Positions 54,133 to 62,943 of a DNA stretch of 64,000 nt are shown one piece after another. This DNA comes from JAUMBM01 sp964645715 (GTDB taxonomy: Bacteria; Bacteroidota; Bacteroidia; Chitinophagales; Saprospiraceae). The position numbers and the translations under genes were made by a program. Within the stretch, counting starts at the first letter, position 1. Every line of letters starts with the position of its first letter. The notes under the pieces are model-generated. The model was given only the letters and a program-made list of their open reading frames with translations, was not told the DNA's origin and made no database searches. The stretch covers positions 1-64,000 of the forward strand of contig CAZYAO010000014.1 in NCBI GenBank assembly GCA_964645715.1, given 5' to 3'.

Positions 54133-57100
54133 GTGAATCCGCTACACGCATTACTCAGACGCTACACCGACGAAGACTCGAGAAGCAGGCGCATTGTACA
54201 GCTTTTGGCTGGTCAGCCTGCGGCTCGCATACAGCTGACCGGGTTGACCGGTGCGCTGCCCGCCTTCGCTATCGCTGCCGTCCAGGCTCAGGGCAGTCGC
54301 AGCCAGCTCATTGTTGCTGCCAACAAAGAAGAAGCAGCCTACTTGCACAATAGCCTTGCAGGCCTGACAGGCGACCGTTCGCCTCATTTTTTTCCAGACT
54401 CCTTCAAACGGCCTCTCTATTTTGACCAGCTCGATACCGCCAATGTACTTCAGCGCACAGAGACAGTCAACCAGATTACCCAGCCACAGCGCGAGGGGCA
54501 TCTGATTGTCACCTATCCGGAAGCGCTGCTCGAACAGGTTGTATCCCCCGAAGTACTCGACAAGAGCCGCATCAGCATCTTGCAGGGTGAATCACTGGAT
54601 GTCGACACCCTCATCAGTTTTCTGAATGAATATGGGTTTCGGCGCGAGGATTTTGTGTACGAGCCGGGGCAGTACAGCATACGCGGCGGCATTGTCGACG
54701 TGTTTTCCTACGGCAATGAATATCCCTATCGCATAGAACTTTTCGATGACGAGGTTGAGAGCATACGGACTTTTGACCCTATGACCCAGCTATCCGTCGC
54801 GGGCATCAGCCGGATTTCTCTGGTTCCCAACATCAATACACGTTTTAAGAGGCATCAGAAAGTCTCCCTTTTCAGCATATTGCCCGCACAGACGGCTATC
54901 TGGGTCAGTGATTATGATCAGCTGATTGACAGGCTACTGCACTGCTTTGAACAAGCCAGCGACTATGCGGACAGCATTACCATACTGGACGAAGATGAGC
55001 GGGCAGAAGTTTTTCGCGACCGCGCCTTTGTTCGTCCCGGAGAGACGGCAGCAGATTTAAAAAACCTGCCTGTGATTGTGTTTGGCGAACAACGACAGGC
55101 GAGCTTAGCACCGGTAGAAATCATTGCTTTTCACAGCAAGCCCCAACCTCCCTTCAGAAAGCAGTTTGAGCTCATCATCAAGCACCTGCAGGAAAATACC
55201 CAGGCGGGCATAGCCAACTACCTTTTTTCCGACAACCCCAAGCAGCTGGAGCGGCTGGACGCCATTTTCCACGACCTGGAAGCCCACATCAGCTACCAGC
55301 CAGTGCTGCAGGCCATCCATGAAGGATTCCTCGACCAGGATCTGAAAATTGCCTGTTATACGGACCATCAGCTCTTTGAGCGTTTCCACCGATACAAGCT
55401 CAAGCGCGGATTTACTGCCGACCAGGCGATCAACCTGCGCATGCTCCGTGAGCTGCAGCCCGGAGATTTTGTGGTGCACATTGACCACGGTATTGGCAGG
55501 TTTAGCGGCCTGGAAAAAATCAACGTCAACGGACAGGTACAGGAATCCGTCAGAATTGTATACAAGAACAATGACCTGCTCTATGTGAGCATCAACGCTT
55601 TACACAAGCTGTCAAAATACAGCGGCAAAGAAGGCGAACCACCTGTACTCGACAAAATTGGTGGGGATGCCTGGCGCAACCTCAAAGCGAAGGCCAAGAA
55701 GAAAGTCAAGGATATCGCCGCCGAGCTTATCAAGCTATATGCGCTGCGAAAGTCCAGCCAGGGGCACGCCTTTCCGCCCGACAATTACCTACAGATGGAA
55801 CTGGAATCCAGTTTCATTTACGAAGATACCCCTGACCAACTCAAGGCCACCCTGGATGTAAAAGCCGACATGGAGAAGCCCTACCCCATGGACAGGCTCA
55901 TCTGCGGCGATGTAGGCTTTGGCAAAACGGAAGTGGCCATCCGGGCGGCTTACAAGGCCATTTTGGGAGGCAAGCAAGTGGCTGTGCTGGTACCTACGAC
56001 CATTCTGGCGCTACAGCATTACAGAACCTTCGGCGAGCGGCTCAGCCCTTTTGGTGCCTCTATCGATTACCTCAACCGCTTCCGCACAGCTGCCGAAAAG
56101 AAGCAGGTAATTGCTAAGCTGGAAGATGGTCAGGTAGACGTTGTCATAGGCACCCATGCCTTGTTGGGGAAAGAGATTAAATTCAAGGACCTTGGTCTGT
56201 TGGTTATTGATGAAGAGCAAAAATTTGGAGTAGCTGCCAAAGAAAAGCTTCGCAACCTCAAAGTCAACGTAGATACCCTGACCCTGACTGCCACGCCCAT
56301 ACCCCGCACCCTGCAATTCAGCCTGATGGCTGCCAGAGACCTGTCGGTAATCCGCACCCCGCCGCCCAACCGGCAGCCCATCCATACGGAAGTGCGTATG
56401 CCCAATGACGCCCTCATTCGGGATGCAATTTATTTTGAAATCAACCGCGGGGGGCAGGTATTTTTTGTCCACAACCGGGTTAAAGACCTGGCCGACAAGC
56501 TTGCGCACATTCGGCGACTGTGCCCAGACATACACATTGCCATGGCGCACGGGCAGATGCCCGCGGATGAACTTGAGCGAGTACTGGTTGATTTTATTGA
56601 ACGCCGCTACGACTTGCTGCTGTGCACCAACATTATAGAGACGGGACTTGACATACCCAATGCCAACACCATGATTATAGACGAAGCCCATAACTTTGGC
56701 ATCTCGGATCTCCATCAATTGCGCGGACGGGTAGGACGCAGCAATCGCAAGGCCTTCTGCTACCTGATTACCAAACCCTTGTCGGTACTCACGCCCGAAG
56801 CCCGCAAACGCCTGCGCACGCTGGAAGAATACACCGATTTGGGCAGTGGATTTGATATAGCCATGCGCGATCTGGACATAAGAGGAGCCGGCAACATGCT
56901 GGGAGCCGAACAAAGTGGTTTCATTGCAGATATTGGCTACGAGACTTTCCAGCGAATACTCGAAGAAGCCGTATATGAGCTCAAGCACAACGAGTTTAAA
57001 GATACCTTTCAGGAAGAGATTAGTCGGGAACGCGTATTCGTACGCGACGTGCAGATAGATACTGATGTTGAGATGCTCATCCCGGATGAGTATGTATCCA

Positions 57101-57516
57101 ACGTTCAGGAGAGGCTTAGCCTGTATACAGCTCTGGACGCGCTCCCGGATGAAGGAACGTTGCAGCAATTTGAGCAATCGCTGCGCGACCGGTTTGGACG
57201 TATACCGCCACAGGTTCGGGAACTTTTTGACGGCGTACGCCTTCGTTGGGTATGTAAAGAACTTGGTTTTGAGCGCATTGTACTCAGAGAGCGCAAATTG
57301 CGCTGCTACTTTGTTGAAAATCCACAAAGTCCTTACTACGAGACAGCGCAATTCCAGCAACTCATACAATTCATCAACAGCCAGGGCAAGTTGAGAGGCC
57401 TGTCACTCAAGCAGGCAGCGCGCTTCCTCATTATGAGCAAAGAAGGCGTGAGAAGTCTGCATGCAGCCAATGAGTTGCTGCAGGAAATTCGCAGCCAGCT
57501 CAGTGAGCCGGCATAA
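54133..57516 (+). CDS. mfd: Transcription-repair coupling factor
   Basis: 1127 aa with a GTG start. Removes stalled RNA polymerase at DNA lesions and recruits UvrA. N-terminal UvrB-like domains (about 1-330), RNA-polymerase-interaction domain (about 450-540), then the RecG-like translocase: Walker A GDVGFGKT (592-599), DEEQ (693-696), and QLRGRVGRSNR near 864. The C-terminal TRCF domain closes the protein. No ATG is available at the conserved N-terminus. pgmB follows after 21 nt. Confidence 0.96.
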   Translation: MNPLHALLRRYTDEDSRSRRIVQLLAGQPAARIQLTGLTGALPAFAIAAVQAQGSRSQLIVAANKEEAAYLHNSLAGLTGDRSPHFFPDSFKRPLYFDQLDTANVLQRTETVNQITQPQREGHLIVTYPEALLEQVVSPEVLDKSRISILQGESLDVDTLISFLNEYGFRREDFVYEPGQYSIRGGIVDVFSYGNEYPYRIELFDDEVESIRTFDPMTQLSVAGISRISLVPNINTRFKRHQKVSLFSILPAQTAIWVSDYDQLIDRLLHCFEQASDYADSITILDEDERAEVFRDRAFVRPGETAADLKNLPVIVFGEQRQASLAPVEIIAFHSKPQPPFRKQFELIIKHLQENTQAGIANYLFSDNPKQLERLDAIFHDLEAHISYQPVLQAIHEGFLDQDLKIACYTDHQLFERFHRYKLKRGFTADQAINLRMLRELQPGDFVVHIDHGIGRFSGLEKINVNGQVQESVRIVYKNNDLLYVSINALHKLSKYSGKEGEPPVLDKIGGDAWRNLKAKAKKKVKDIAAELIKLYALRKSSQGHAFPPDNYLQMELESSFIYEDTPDQLKATLDVKADMEKPYPMDRLICGDVGFGKTEVAIRAAYKAILGGKQVAVLVPTTILALQHYRTFGERLSPFGASIDYLNRFRTAAEKKQVIAKLEDGQVDVVIGTHALLGKEIKFKDLGLLVIDEEQKFGVAAKEKLRNLKVNVDTLTLTATPIPRTLQFSLMAARDLSVIRTPPPNRQPIHTEVRMPNDALIRDAIYFEINRGGQVFFVHNRVKDLADKLAHIRRLCPDIHIAMAHGQMPADELERVLVDFIERRYDLLLCTNIIETGLDIPNANTMIIDEAHNFGISDLHQLRGRVGRSNRKAFCYLITKPLSVLTPEARKRLRTLEEYTDLGSGFDIAMRDLDIRGAGNMLGAEQSGFIADIGYETFQRILEEAVYELKHNEFKDTFQEEISRERVFVRDVQIDTDVEMLIPDEYVSNVQERLSLYTALDALPDEGTLQQFEQSLRDRFGRIPPQVRELFDGVRLRWVCKELGFERIVLRERKLRCYFVENPQSPYYETAQFQQLIQFINSQGKLRGLSLKQAARFLIMSKEGVRSLHAANELLQEIRSQLSEPA

Positions 57517-57537
57517 ATCAGAACAATACTTACGAGC

Positions 57538-58197
57538 ATGATAAAAGCATTTATTTTTGACCTCGACGGCGTAATTGTTGATACTGCCCGCTACCACTAC
57601 CTCGCCTGGCGGCGGCTTGCCAATGAGCTGGGATTTGATTTCACTGAAGAGCGCAATGAATTGCTCAAAGGAGTGGGGCGCATGGAATCGCTGGAGCTCA
57701 TCCTGCACTGGGGCAATGTACAAGGGCTGTCTGCGGAAGAAAAGGAAGCACTGGCGGACAAGAAAAACGGCTGGTACCAGACCTATGTGCGCGACATGGA
57801 TGCCAGTGAGATTCTTCCGGGCGTGATTGATTTTTTGGAAAAAGCCCGTACCATGGGTATTTTATTAGCCATTGGTTCAGGCAGTAAAAATGCACGCGCC
57901 ATTATTGCCCAGACCGGGCTGGCTCCCTATTTTTCGGCGCTCGTTGACGGCAGTGAGCTTTCGCGCTCAAAACCTGACCCCGAAGTTTTTCTGCTGGCCG
58001 CCCATGCGCTGGGAGAATCACCGGCCAGCTGTGTGGTTTTTGAAGACGCAGCCAAGGGCATTGATGCAGCACTCAGTGGTGGTTTTTATGCGGTAGGCGT
58101 CGGAGAGCCTGCAGCGCTGGGGCATGCACAGTTGGTAATCAGCAATTTTGCCGGTCTCGACCCGGCAGTTTTGATTCAACGACTGGCGCAATCGTGA
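57538..58197 (+). CDS. pgmB: Beta-phosphoglucomutase
   Basis: 219 aa HAD-superfamily enzyme. Nucleophile D8 and acid/base D10 in FDLDGVIVD, phosphate residues in GSGSKNA, Lys in SKPDPEVF, metal ligands in FEDAAKGIDAA. Converts beta-glucose 1-phosphate to glucose 6-phosphate. The GH65 phosphorylase gene follows 217 nt downstream, which supports this substrate over other HAD functions. Part of the maltose block though close to mfd. Confidence 0.93.
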   Translation: MIKAFIFDLDGVIVDTARYHYLAWRRLANELGFDFTEERNELLKGVGRMESLELILHWGNVQGLSAEEKEALADKKNGWYQTYVRDMDASEILPGVIDFLEKARTMGILLAIGSGSKNARAIIAQTGLAPYFSALVDGSELSRSKPDPEVFLLAAHALGESPASCVVFEDAAKGIDAALSGGFYAVGVGEPAALGHAQLVISNFAGLDPAVLIQRLAQS

Positions 58198-58373
58198 GCC
58201 TTCGACCGACACCCTGGCAGCGGGGAAGCAGTAATCAACAAATAAGCACAACCCAAAGTACAGCAAACCTGCATGCAGGAAATCCCTCACTAAATAAGCA
58301 TAACAAAGGCCTTTGAAAGCAGAAAAAAAACGAAATCACGCAGCCAGCGACCACCAATTCCTCTGCGAATCGT

Positions 58374-58381
58374 TAACTTTG
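58374..58381 (+). promoter_or_regulatory. -7 element of the GH65 phosphorylase gene
   Basis: TAACTTTG, 33 nt before the ATG, giving a leader near 30 nt. No good -33 TTG at the right spacing. The rest of the 217-nt gap after pgmB shows no ORF or terminator. Confidence 0.45.
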
Positions 58382-58414
58382 AAAGATTTCATCATCTAAC
58401 AACAACCAGACACG

Positions 58415-60730
58415 ATGAAGCAATACATACAACACGACGAGTGGCGTATTCTGGAAGAAGGTTTTGTTCCTGAATACAATAAAATATCGGAAAGCCTGTT
58501 CAGCATTGGCAATGGCTATCAGGGACAGCGAGCCAATTTTGAGGAGCAGTACAGTGGCGAAAGCCTGCAGGGAAGCTACCTTGCAGGCATTTATTATCCG
58601 GATAAAACGCGGGTTGGTTGGTGGAAGATTGGCTATCCCGAATCTTTTGCCAAGGTGCTCAACGCCCCCAACTGGATTGGGCTCGACGTTGAGTTTGACG
58701 GATTGGCGCTGGATTTGGCGAAGTGCAAAATACTGTCCTTCCGAAGAGAACTCAATATGCAGGCGGGCTATCTCGAACGCAGTTTTACTGCACAGATAGC
58801 CGAAGGACGTACGGTAGAGGTAAAAGCCACCCGCTTTTGCAGTATAGTCGACAAAGAAGCCGGAGCGATTCGCTACACCATCAAGCCCCTGGATTTCAGT
58901 GCCACGCTACTCATCCGCTCTTACATTGATGGAGACGTCAAAAACCAGGATGCCAACTGGGAAGAAAAATTCTGGCAGGAAGTTGACACCCGGGCTCGCC
59001 GCCGCTCGGCCTATGTAATCACACAAACCAAAAAGACAGCTTTTCAGGTATGCACCGGCATGAAGTTTGGCATTGTACACAATGGGGAAGAGCTGGACAT
59101 CAAAAGTCAGCGCATAGAGCGCGAGAAATATGCCGGTTGCGCCACAGAAATCAGCGTAAAAGCAGGCGATGAGGTAGTCGTCTACAAGTATGCTGCCAAC
59201 GTGACCTCTCGTGACCACCTGCCTGCGCAATTGCTGGATCGATGCAAGCAGGTTGTCAAGCAGGCTTTCAACAAAGGCTTTGACCAGATGCTCGCAGAGC
59301 AGGCTGAAGCATGGAAAGCTAAGTGGGCAGAAGCGGATGTGCGCATAGAAGGTGACATTGCGGCCCAACAAGGCATACGATTCAACATTTTTCAGCTGTA
59401 CCAAACGTATACAGGTGAAGATGAGCGCCTCAACATAGGCCCAAAAGGCTTTACGGGCGAAAAATACGGCGGCAGCACCTACTGGGATACAGAAGCCTAC
59501 TGCCTTCCTTTTTACCTTGCAACCGCTGAGCCCAAAGTAGCTGCTAATTTGCTCGTGTATCGCTATAAACACCTTGGCAAGGCCATTGAAAATGCTGCCA
59601 AACTGGGTTTCAGACGAGGCGCTGCCCTCTATCCCATGGTGACGATGGATGGCTCGGAAAGTCACAACGAATGGGAGATTACCTTTGAAGAAATTCACCG
59701 GAACGGCGCCATCGCCTACGCCATCTATGACTACATACGTTACACTGGGCACCAAACCTACCTCATCGATTACGGGCTAGAAGTGCTGATTGCCATTAGT
59801 CGCTTTTGGGCGCAGCGCGTGCATATATCGGAAGTAAAGGGTATGTATGTCATCCACGGTGTCACCGGACCCAACGAGTACGAAAACAATGTCAACAACA
59901 ACTGGTACACCAACTATATTGCACGCTGGTGTATGGAGTACACGCTCACAGCCCTGGCATACGTAAAGGCGCAGGCGCCGGACACCTATGCGGCACTGGC
60001 TGAGCGTATACATTTTGACGAAAAGGAAGAAGCAGCTCGCTGGCAGACGATTGCAGCCAATATCTACCTGCCTGAAGACAGCGAGCGGGGTGTCTTCCTG
60101 CAGCAGGAAGGATTTTTGGACAAAGAGTTACTCACGACCGATCAGCTGGATCCTGCGGAGCGCCCCATCAACCAGCACTGGAGCTGGGACAGAATTCTCC
60201 GCTCGGTATTCATCAAGCAGGCCGACGTACTGCAGGGCTTATACTTCTTTGAAGATGCTTTTGATAAAGAGACCATAGCCCGCAACTTCGATTTCTACGA
60301 ACCCCGAACGGTTCATGAATCTTCGCTCTCCCCCTGTGTACACTCCATTTTGGCAGCTGCCCTTGGCAAAGAGGAGAAAGCGTATGAAATGTATCTGCGC
60401 ACTGCGCGGCTAGATTTGGACGATTACAACAACGACACCGAGGACGGCTGCCACATTACCAGTATGGCCGGTGCGTGGATGTCCGTTGTGAAAGGATTTG
60501 GCGGCATGCGAGTTTATGATGACGTGTTGCAGTTCAACCCAATCATCCCTCAACAGTGGCAGTCATACACCTTCTCCATCTCCTTCAGAGAGCGGCAGCT
60601 CGACATACGCGTAACGCATCAGGCGGTAGAACTCCTCAACAAGAGCAGCGAGGCGGTAATTTGCCGTGTGTATGGTATGCCCTATGAGCTTACAGCCAAT
60701 AACCTATTGAAAATCGCCAGAAATCAGTAA
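58415..60730 (+). CDS. Maltose phosphorylase (GH65)
   Basis: 771 aa, typical GH65 length, no signal peptide. N-terminal beta-sandwich (SLFSIGNGYQGQRANFEE, GSYLAGIYYPDKTRVGWWK), then the (alpha/alpha)6 barrel. Catalytic acid E488 lies in HGVTGPNEYENNVNNN; the phosphate site is around HESSLSPCVHSI. It would split maltose with phosphate into glucose and beta-glucose 1-phosphate, substrate of the adjacent PgmB. Kojibiose or trehalose specificity cannot be fully excluded, but the amylase neighbours favour maltose. Confidence 0.9.
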   Translation: MKQYIQHDEWRILEEGFVPEYNKISESLFSIGNGYQGQRANFEEQYSGESLQGSYLAGIYYPDKTRVGWWKIGYPESFAKVLNAPNWIGLDVEFDGLALDLAKCKILSFRRELNMQAGYLERSFTAQIAEGRTVEVKATRFCSIVDKEAGAIRYTIKPLDFSATLLIRSYIDGDVKNQDANWEEKFWQEVDTRARRRSAYVITQTKKTAFQVCTGMKFGIVHNGEELDIKSQRIEREKYAGCATEISVKAGDEVVVYKYAANVTSRDHLPAQLLDRCKQVVKQAFNKGFDQMLAEQAEAWKAKWAEADVRIEGDIAAQQGIRFNIFQLYQTYTGEDERLNIGPKGFTGEKYGGSTYWDTEAYCLPFYLATAEPKVAANLLVYRYKHLGKAIENAAKLGFRRGAALYPMVTMDGSESHNEWEITFEEIHRNGAIAYAIYDYIRYTGHQTYLIDYGLEVLIAISRFWAQRVHISEVKGMYVIHGVTGPNEYENNVNNNWYTNYIARWCMEYTLTALAYVKAQAPDTYAALAERIHFDEKEEAARWQTIAANIYLPEDSERGVFLQQEGFLDKELLTTDQLDPAERPINQHWSWDRILRSVFIKQADVLQGLYFFEDAFDKETIARNFDFYEPRTVHESSLSPCVHSILAAALGKEEKAYEMYLRTARLDLDDYNNDTEDGCHITSMAGAWMSVVKGFGGMRVYDDVLQFNPIIPQQWQSYTFSISFRERQLDIRVTHQAVELLNKSSEAVICRVYGMPYELTANNLLKIARNQ

Positions 60731-60735
60731 TTTTG
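60707..60735 (+). promoter_or_regulatory. Promoter inside the GH65 gene end
   Basis: TTG (60707-60709), 18-nt spacer, TAATTTTG (60728-60735): both elements fit. It overlaps the GH65 stop and would start transcription about 20 nt before the lipoprotein ATG. Confidence 0.6.
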
Positions 60736-60759
60736 TTTGACCATTCAATTTGTTCGTAT

Positions 60760-61317
60760 ATGAAAAAAATATTTATTTTGGTCTTTCTCGCGTGGGCATT
60801 TTATGGCTGCAAATCTGACCAGGCACCCACGCAGGCAGAGCAATCTCAGGCGCCCGGTATAGATCCCGGCATATACAAGCCCGCCCCATCAGGCCCCGGC
60901 TCTTTTCGCTCGGCCATCCCGGTTCCTATCAATTCAAGAGAAGCACAGGTAATCACCCAACAGTACTGGGTATTTGAATACTACATTGACCCCCAGACAC
61001 CTACCAACAATCGCCCCAACAGAGGTCGCTGGTACAAGCTCAATCCCGACGGCACTTTTGAGAGTGGCCATTGGGATAAAAAAACAGCCCAGGGTAGCTG
61101 GGGCTTAGGTCGCAGCGAGGATCAGCAGTTTGTGACTGTCCACTTTGACAGCAGCATTGATGCTGAGGACAGTGAGTACATGATTCAAGGCATCAATGAT
61201 CAGGACGATGCCATGAGCTGGGTAGGTACAGACTATTATGGTCAGGGGCATATTATGATTAAAGTCATCAAGTTGCTGACGATGCCCACCAAAAAGCAAT
61301 TTGGGGTAGAGGAGTAG
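60760..61317 (+). CDS. Predicted lipoprotein, lipocalin-like
   Basis: 185 aa from the ATG at 60760 (MKKIFILVFLAWAFYGC), with lipobox FYGC at Cys17. A Pro/Gln-rich linker (about 18-60) precedes a beta-rich domain with GRWYKLNPDGTFESGHWDKK and GSWGLGRSEDQQFVTVHF, reminiscent of small lipocalin-like proteins. No firm family. It sits between the GH65 enzyme and the amylases and is closed by a long terminator, so a role in glucan use is only suggested by place. Confidence 0.72.
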   Translation: MKKIFILVFLAWAFYGCKSDQAPTQAEQSQAPGIDPGIYKPAPSGPGSFRSAIPVPINSREAQVITQQYWVFEYYIDPQTPTNNRPNRGRWYKLNPDGTFESGHWDKKTAQGSWGLGRSEDQQFVTVHFDSSIDAEDSEYMIQGINDQDDAMSWVGTDYYGQGHIMIKVIKLLTMPTKKQFGVEE

Positions 61318-61428
61318 ACAGCAGACGAAGAGAGTCGAAGATATTTTGGAAAAATACAGTTGCCTGCACACGCAGTGCATAATCGGCGCTATGCGGATTA
61401 TGCAGGGTATGTAGGGTCTTATTTTGGT

Positions 61429-61477
61429 AAAAATCAATTACTACTGCCCGCTTGGCGGGCAGTAGTAATTGATTTTT
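61429..61477. terminator. Perfect 22-bp terminator hairpin
   Basis: A perfect 22-bp stem (61429-61450 and 61456-61477) with loop CTTGG; inner part ACTACTGCCCG/CGGGCAGTAGT. The ends are A5 and T5, so it can work in both directions. It separates the lipoprotein from the GH13 gene. The rest of 61318-61508 holds nothing clear. Confidence 0.82.
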
Positions 61478-61508
61478 AAGATACTTTTTCACGCAACAAT
61501 TGCCGGGT

Positions 61509-62933
61509 ATGGAGAAACGCAAAAATTTGTTCGCCTTCATTGCAGCACTTATCATAGTGCTGGGCGCCTTTGCATGTCGCAACAATGGTGAAGCAGGCTA
61601 CTTCAACCCGTTTTCGGTAGGTGACAGCGGATGGGGCAAACCTTCGGCTGCCACACCGGCCTGGGCTGAGCAGGCTAATATTTACGAAGTCAATATCCGG
61701 CAGTACAGTCCTGAAGGAACCTTCGATGCTTTCGCAGCCCATTTACCCCGGTTAAAGACCATGGGGGTAGATATCCTGTGGCTCATGCCAATTCATCCTG
61801 TGAGCCTCAGCAAGCGCAAGGGAAGTCTGGGAAGTTATTATGCCGTTGCCGACTACCGGGGTATCAATCCCGAATTTGGCACACACAGTGACTTCCGACG
61901 ACTGGTCGACAGCATCCACACCCTGGGTATGCGCGTCATCATCGACTGGGTACCCAACCATACGGGCTGGGACAATCCATGGATTACAGCGCAGCCAGAT
62001 TGGTATACGCAGGACACAGCCGGTAACATTGTTGACCCCATTGATCCCGCTACCGGTAAATCCTGGGGCTGGACCGATGTAGCCGATCTCAACTACGACA
62101 ATGCCGATATGCGAGCAGCCATGATTGCCGACATGTTGTACTGGGTTGACTCCTTTGCTATTGACGGTTTTCGCTGCGACGTAGCCTCCGAGGTACCCGA
62201 TGACTTTTGGGAAGAAGCTGTTGCGCAATTGCGCAAACACAAACCGGATATCTTCATGCTGGCGGAGGCGGAGCACCCTCCTCATCGCAACAAAGAATTA
62301 TTTGCCATGTCGTATGGCTGGTCTTTCCACCACCTCCTCAACCGTATTGCCAAGGAGCAGGCAGGGCCGGCAGATGTAAAAGCATGGTGGGAAGCAGACA
62401 AGAAGACTTTCAAGCGCGGCTACCACATGCATTTCATTACCAATCACGATGAGAATTCGTGGAATGGTAGCGAGTACGAACGCATGGGACCGGCAGTTGA
62501 TGCTCTGGCAGTATTGGCATTTACGTTGGACGGCATGCCCCTTATTTACAGTGGGCAGGAAGCAGGAATGAATAAGCGGCTACGCTTTTTTGACAAAGAT
62601 ACCATCCCCTGGGGTGATTTCAGTCGCAGCGGTTTTTACCAAAGCCTGCTGCAATTAAAGCATGAAAATCCGGTGCTGGCCAACGGCCCGTCGGGGGCAG
62701 ACCCTGAGTTTCTCGACTTTGAGGCGCCCAGTGTGCTTGGCTACTATCGCCGTAAGGATGCAGAAACCGTGCTGGTTTTGCTTAACCTTAGTGCAGCGCC
62801 GGTAAGCTTTAGCTGGGACAAAGAAAATCTGGCAGGTGCCTACAGAGATGTTTTTCAGCAAAAGACCCGCGAGCTTAACATGCGGGGAATTATTCAATTA
62901 CCAGCCTGGGGTTATCTGGTGCTGAGCCTTTAA
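61509..62933 (+). CDS. GH13 alpha-amylase-family lipoprotein
   Basis: 474 aa from the ATG at 61509 (MEKRKNLFAFIAALIIVLGA) with lipobox GAFAC, so it is anchored in the envelope. Catalytic residues: nucleophile D224 (GFRCDVASE), acid/base E253 (MLAEAEH), third acid D314 (TNHDENSW). Region I is DWVPNHTGWDN. A short C-terminal beta domain follows. It hydrolyses alpha-1,4-glucans or malto-oligosaccharides outside the cytoplasm and feeds the maltose phosphorylase. Only 10 nt before the next GH13 gene, so cotranscribed. Confidence 0.93.
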   Translation: MEKRKNLFAFIAALIIVLGAFACRNNGEAGYFNPFSVGDSGWGKPSAATPAWAEQANIYEVNIRQYSPEGTFDAFAAHLPRLKTMGVDILWLMPIHPVSLSKRKGSLGSYYAVADYRGINPEFGTHSDFRRLVDSIHTLGMRVIIDWVPNHTGWDNPWITAQPDWYTQDTAGNIVDPIDPATGKSWGWTDVADLNYDNADMRAAMIADMLYWVDSFAIDGFRCDVASEVPDDFWEEAVAQLRKHKPDIFMLAEAEHPPHRNKELFAMSYGWSFHHLLNRIAKEQAGPADVKAWWEADKKTFKRGYHMHFITNHDENSWNGSEYERMGPAVDALAVLAFTLDGMPLIYSGQEAGMNKRLRFFDKDTIPWGDFSRSGFYQSLLQLKHENPVLANGPSGADPEFLDFEAPSVLGYYRRKDAETVLVLLNLSAAPVSFSWDKENLAGAYRDVFQQKTRELNMRGIIQLPAWGYLVLSL

Positions 62934-62943
62934 TTTCAATAAT

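Noticed and set aside
56011..57369. 452-codon open frame antisense to mfd
   Set aside because: It lies fully within the conserved mfd translocase region, shows no domain or plausible start, and reflects the base composition of mfd codons.
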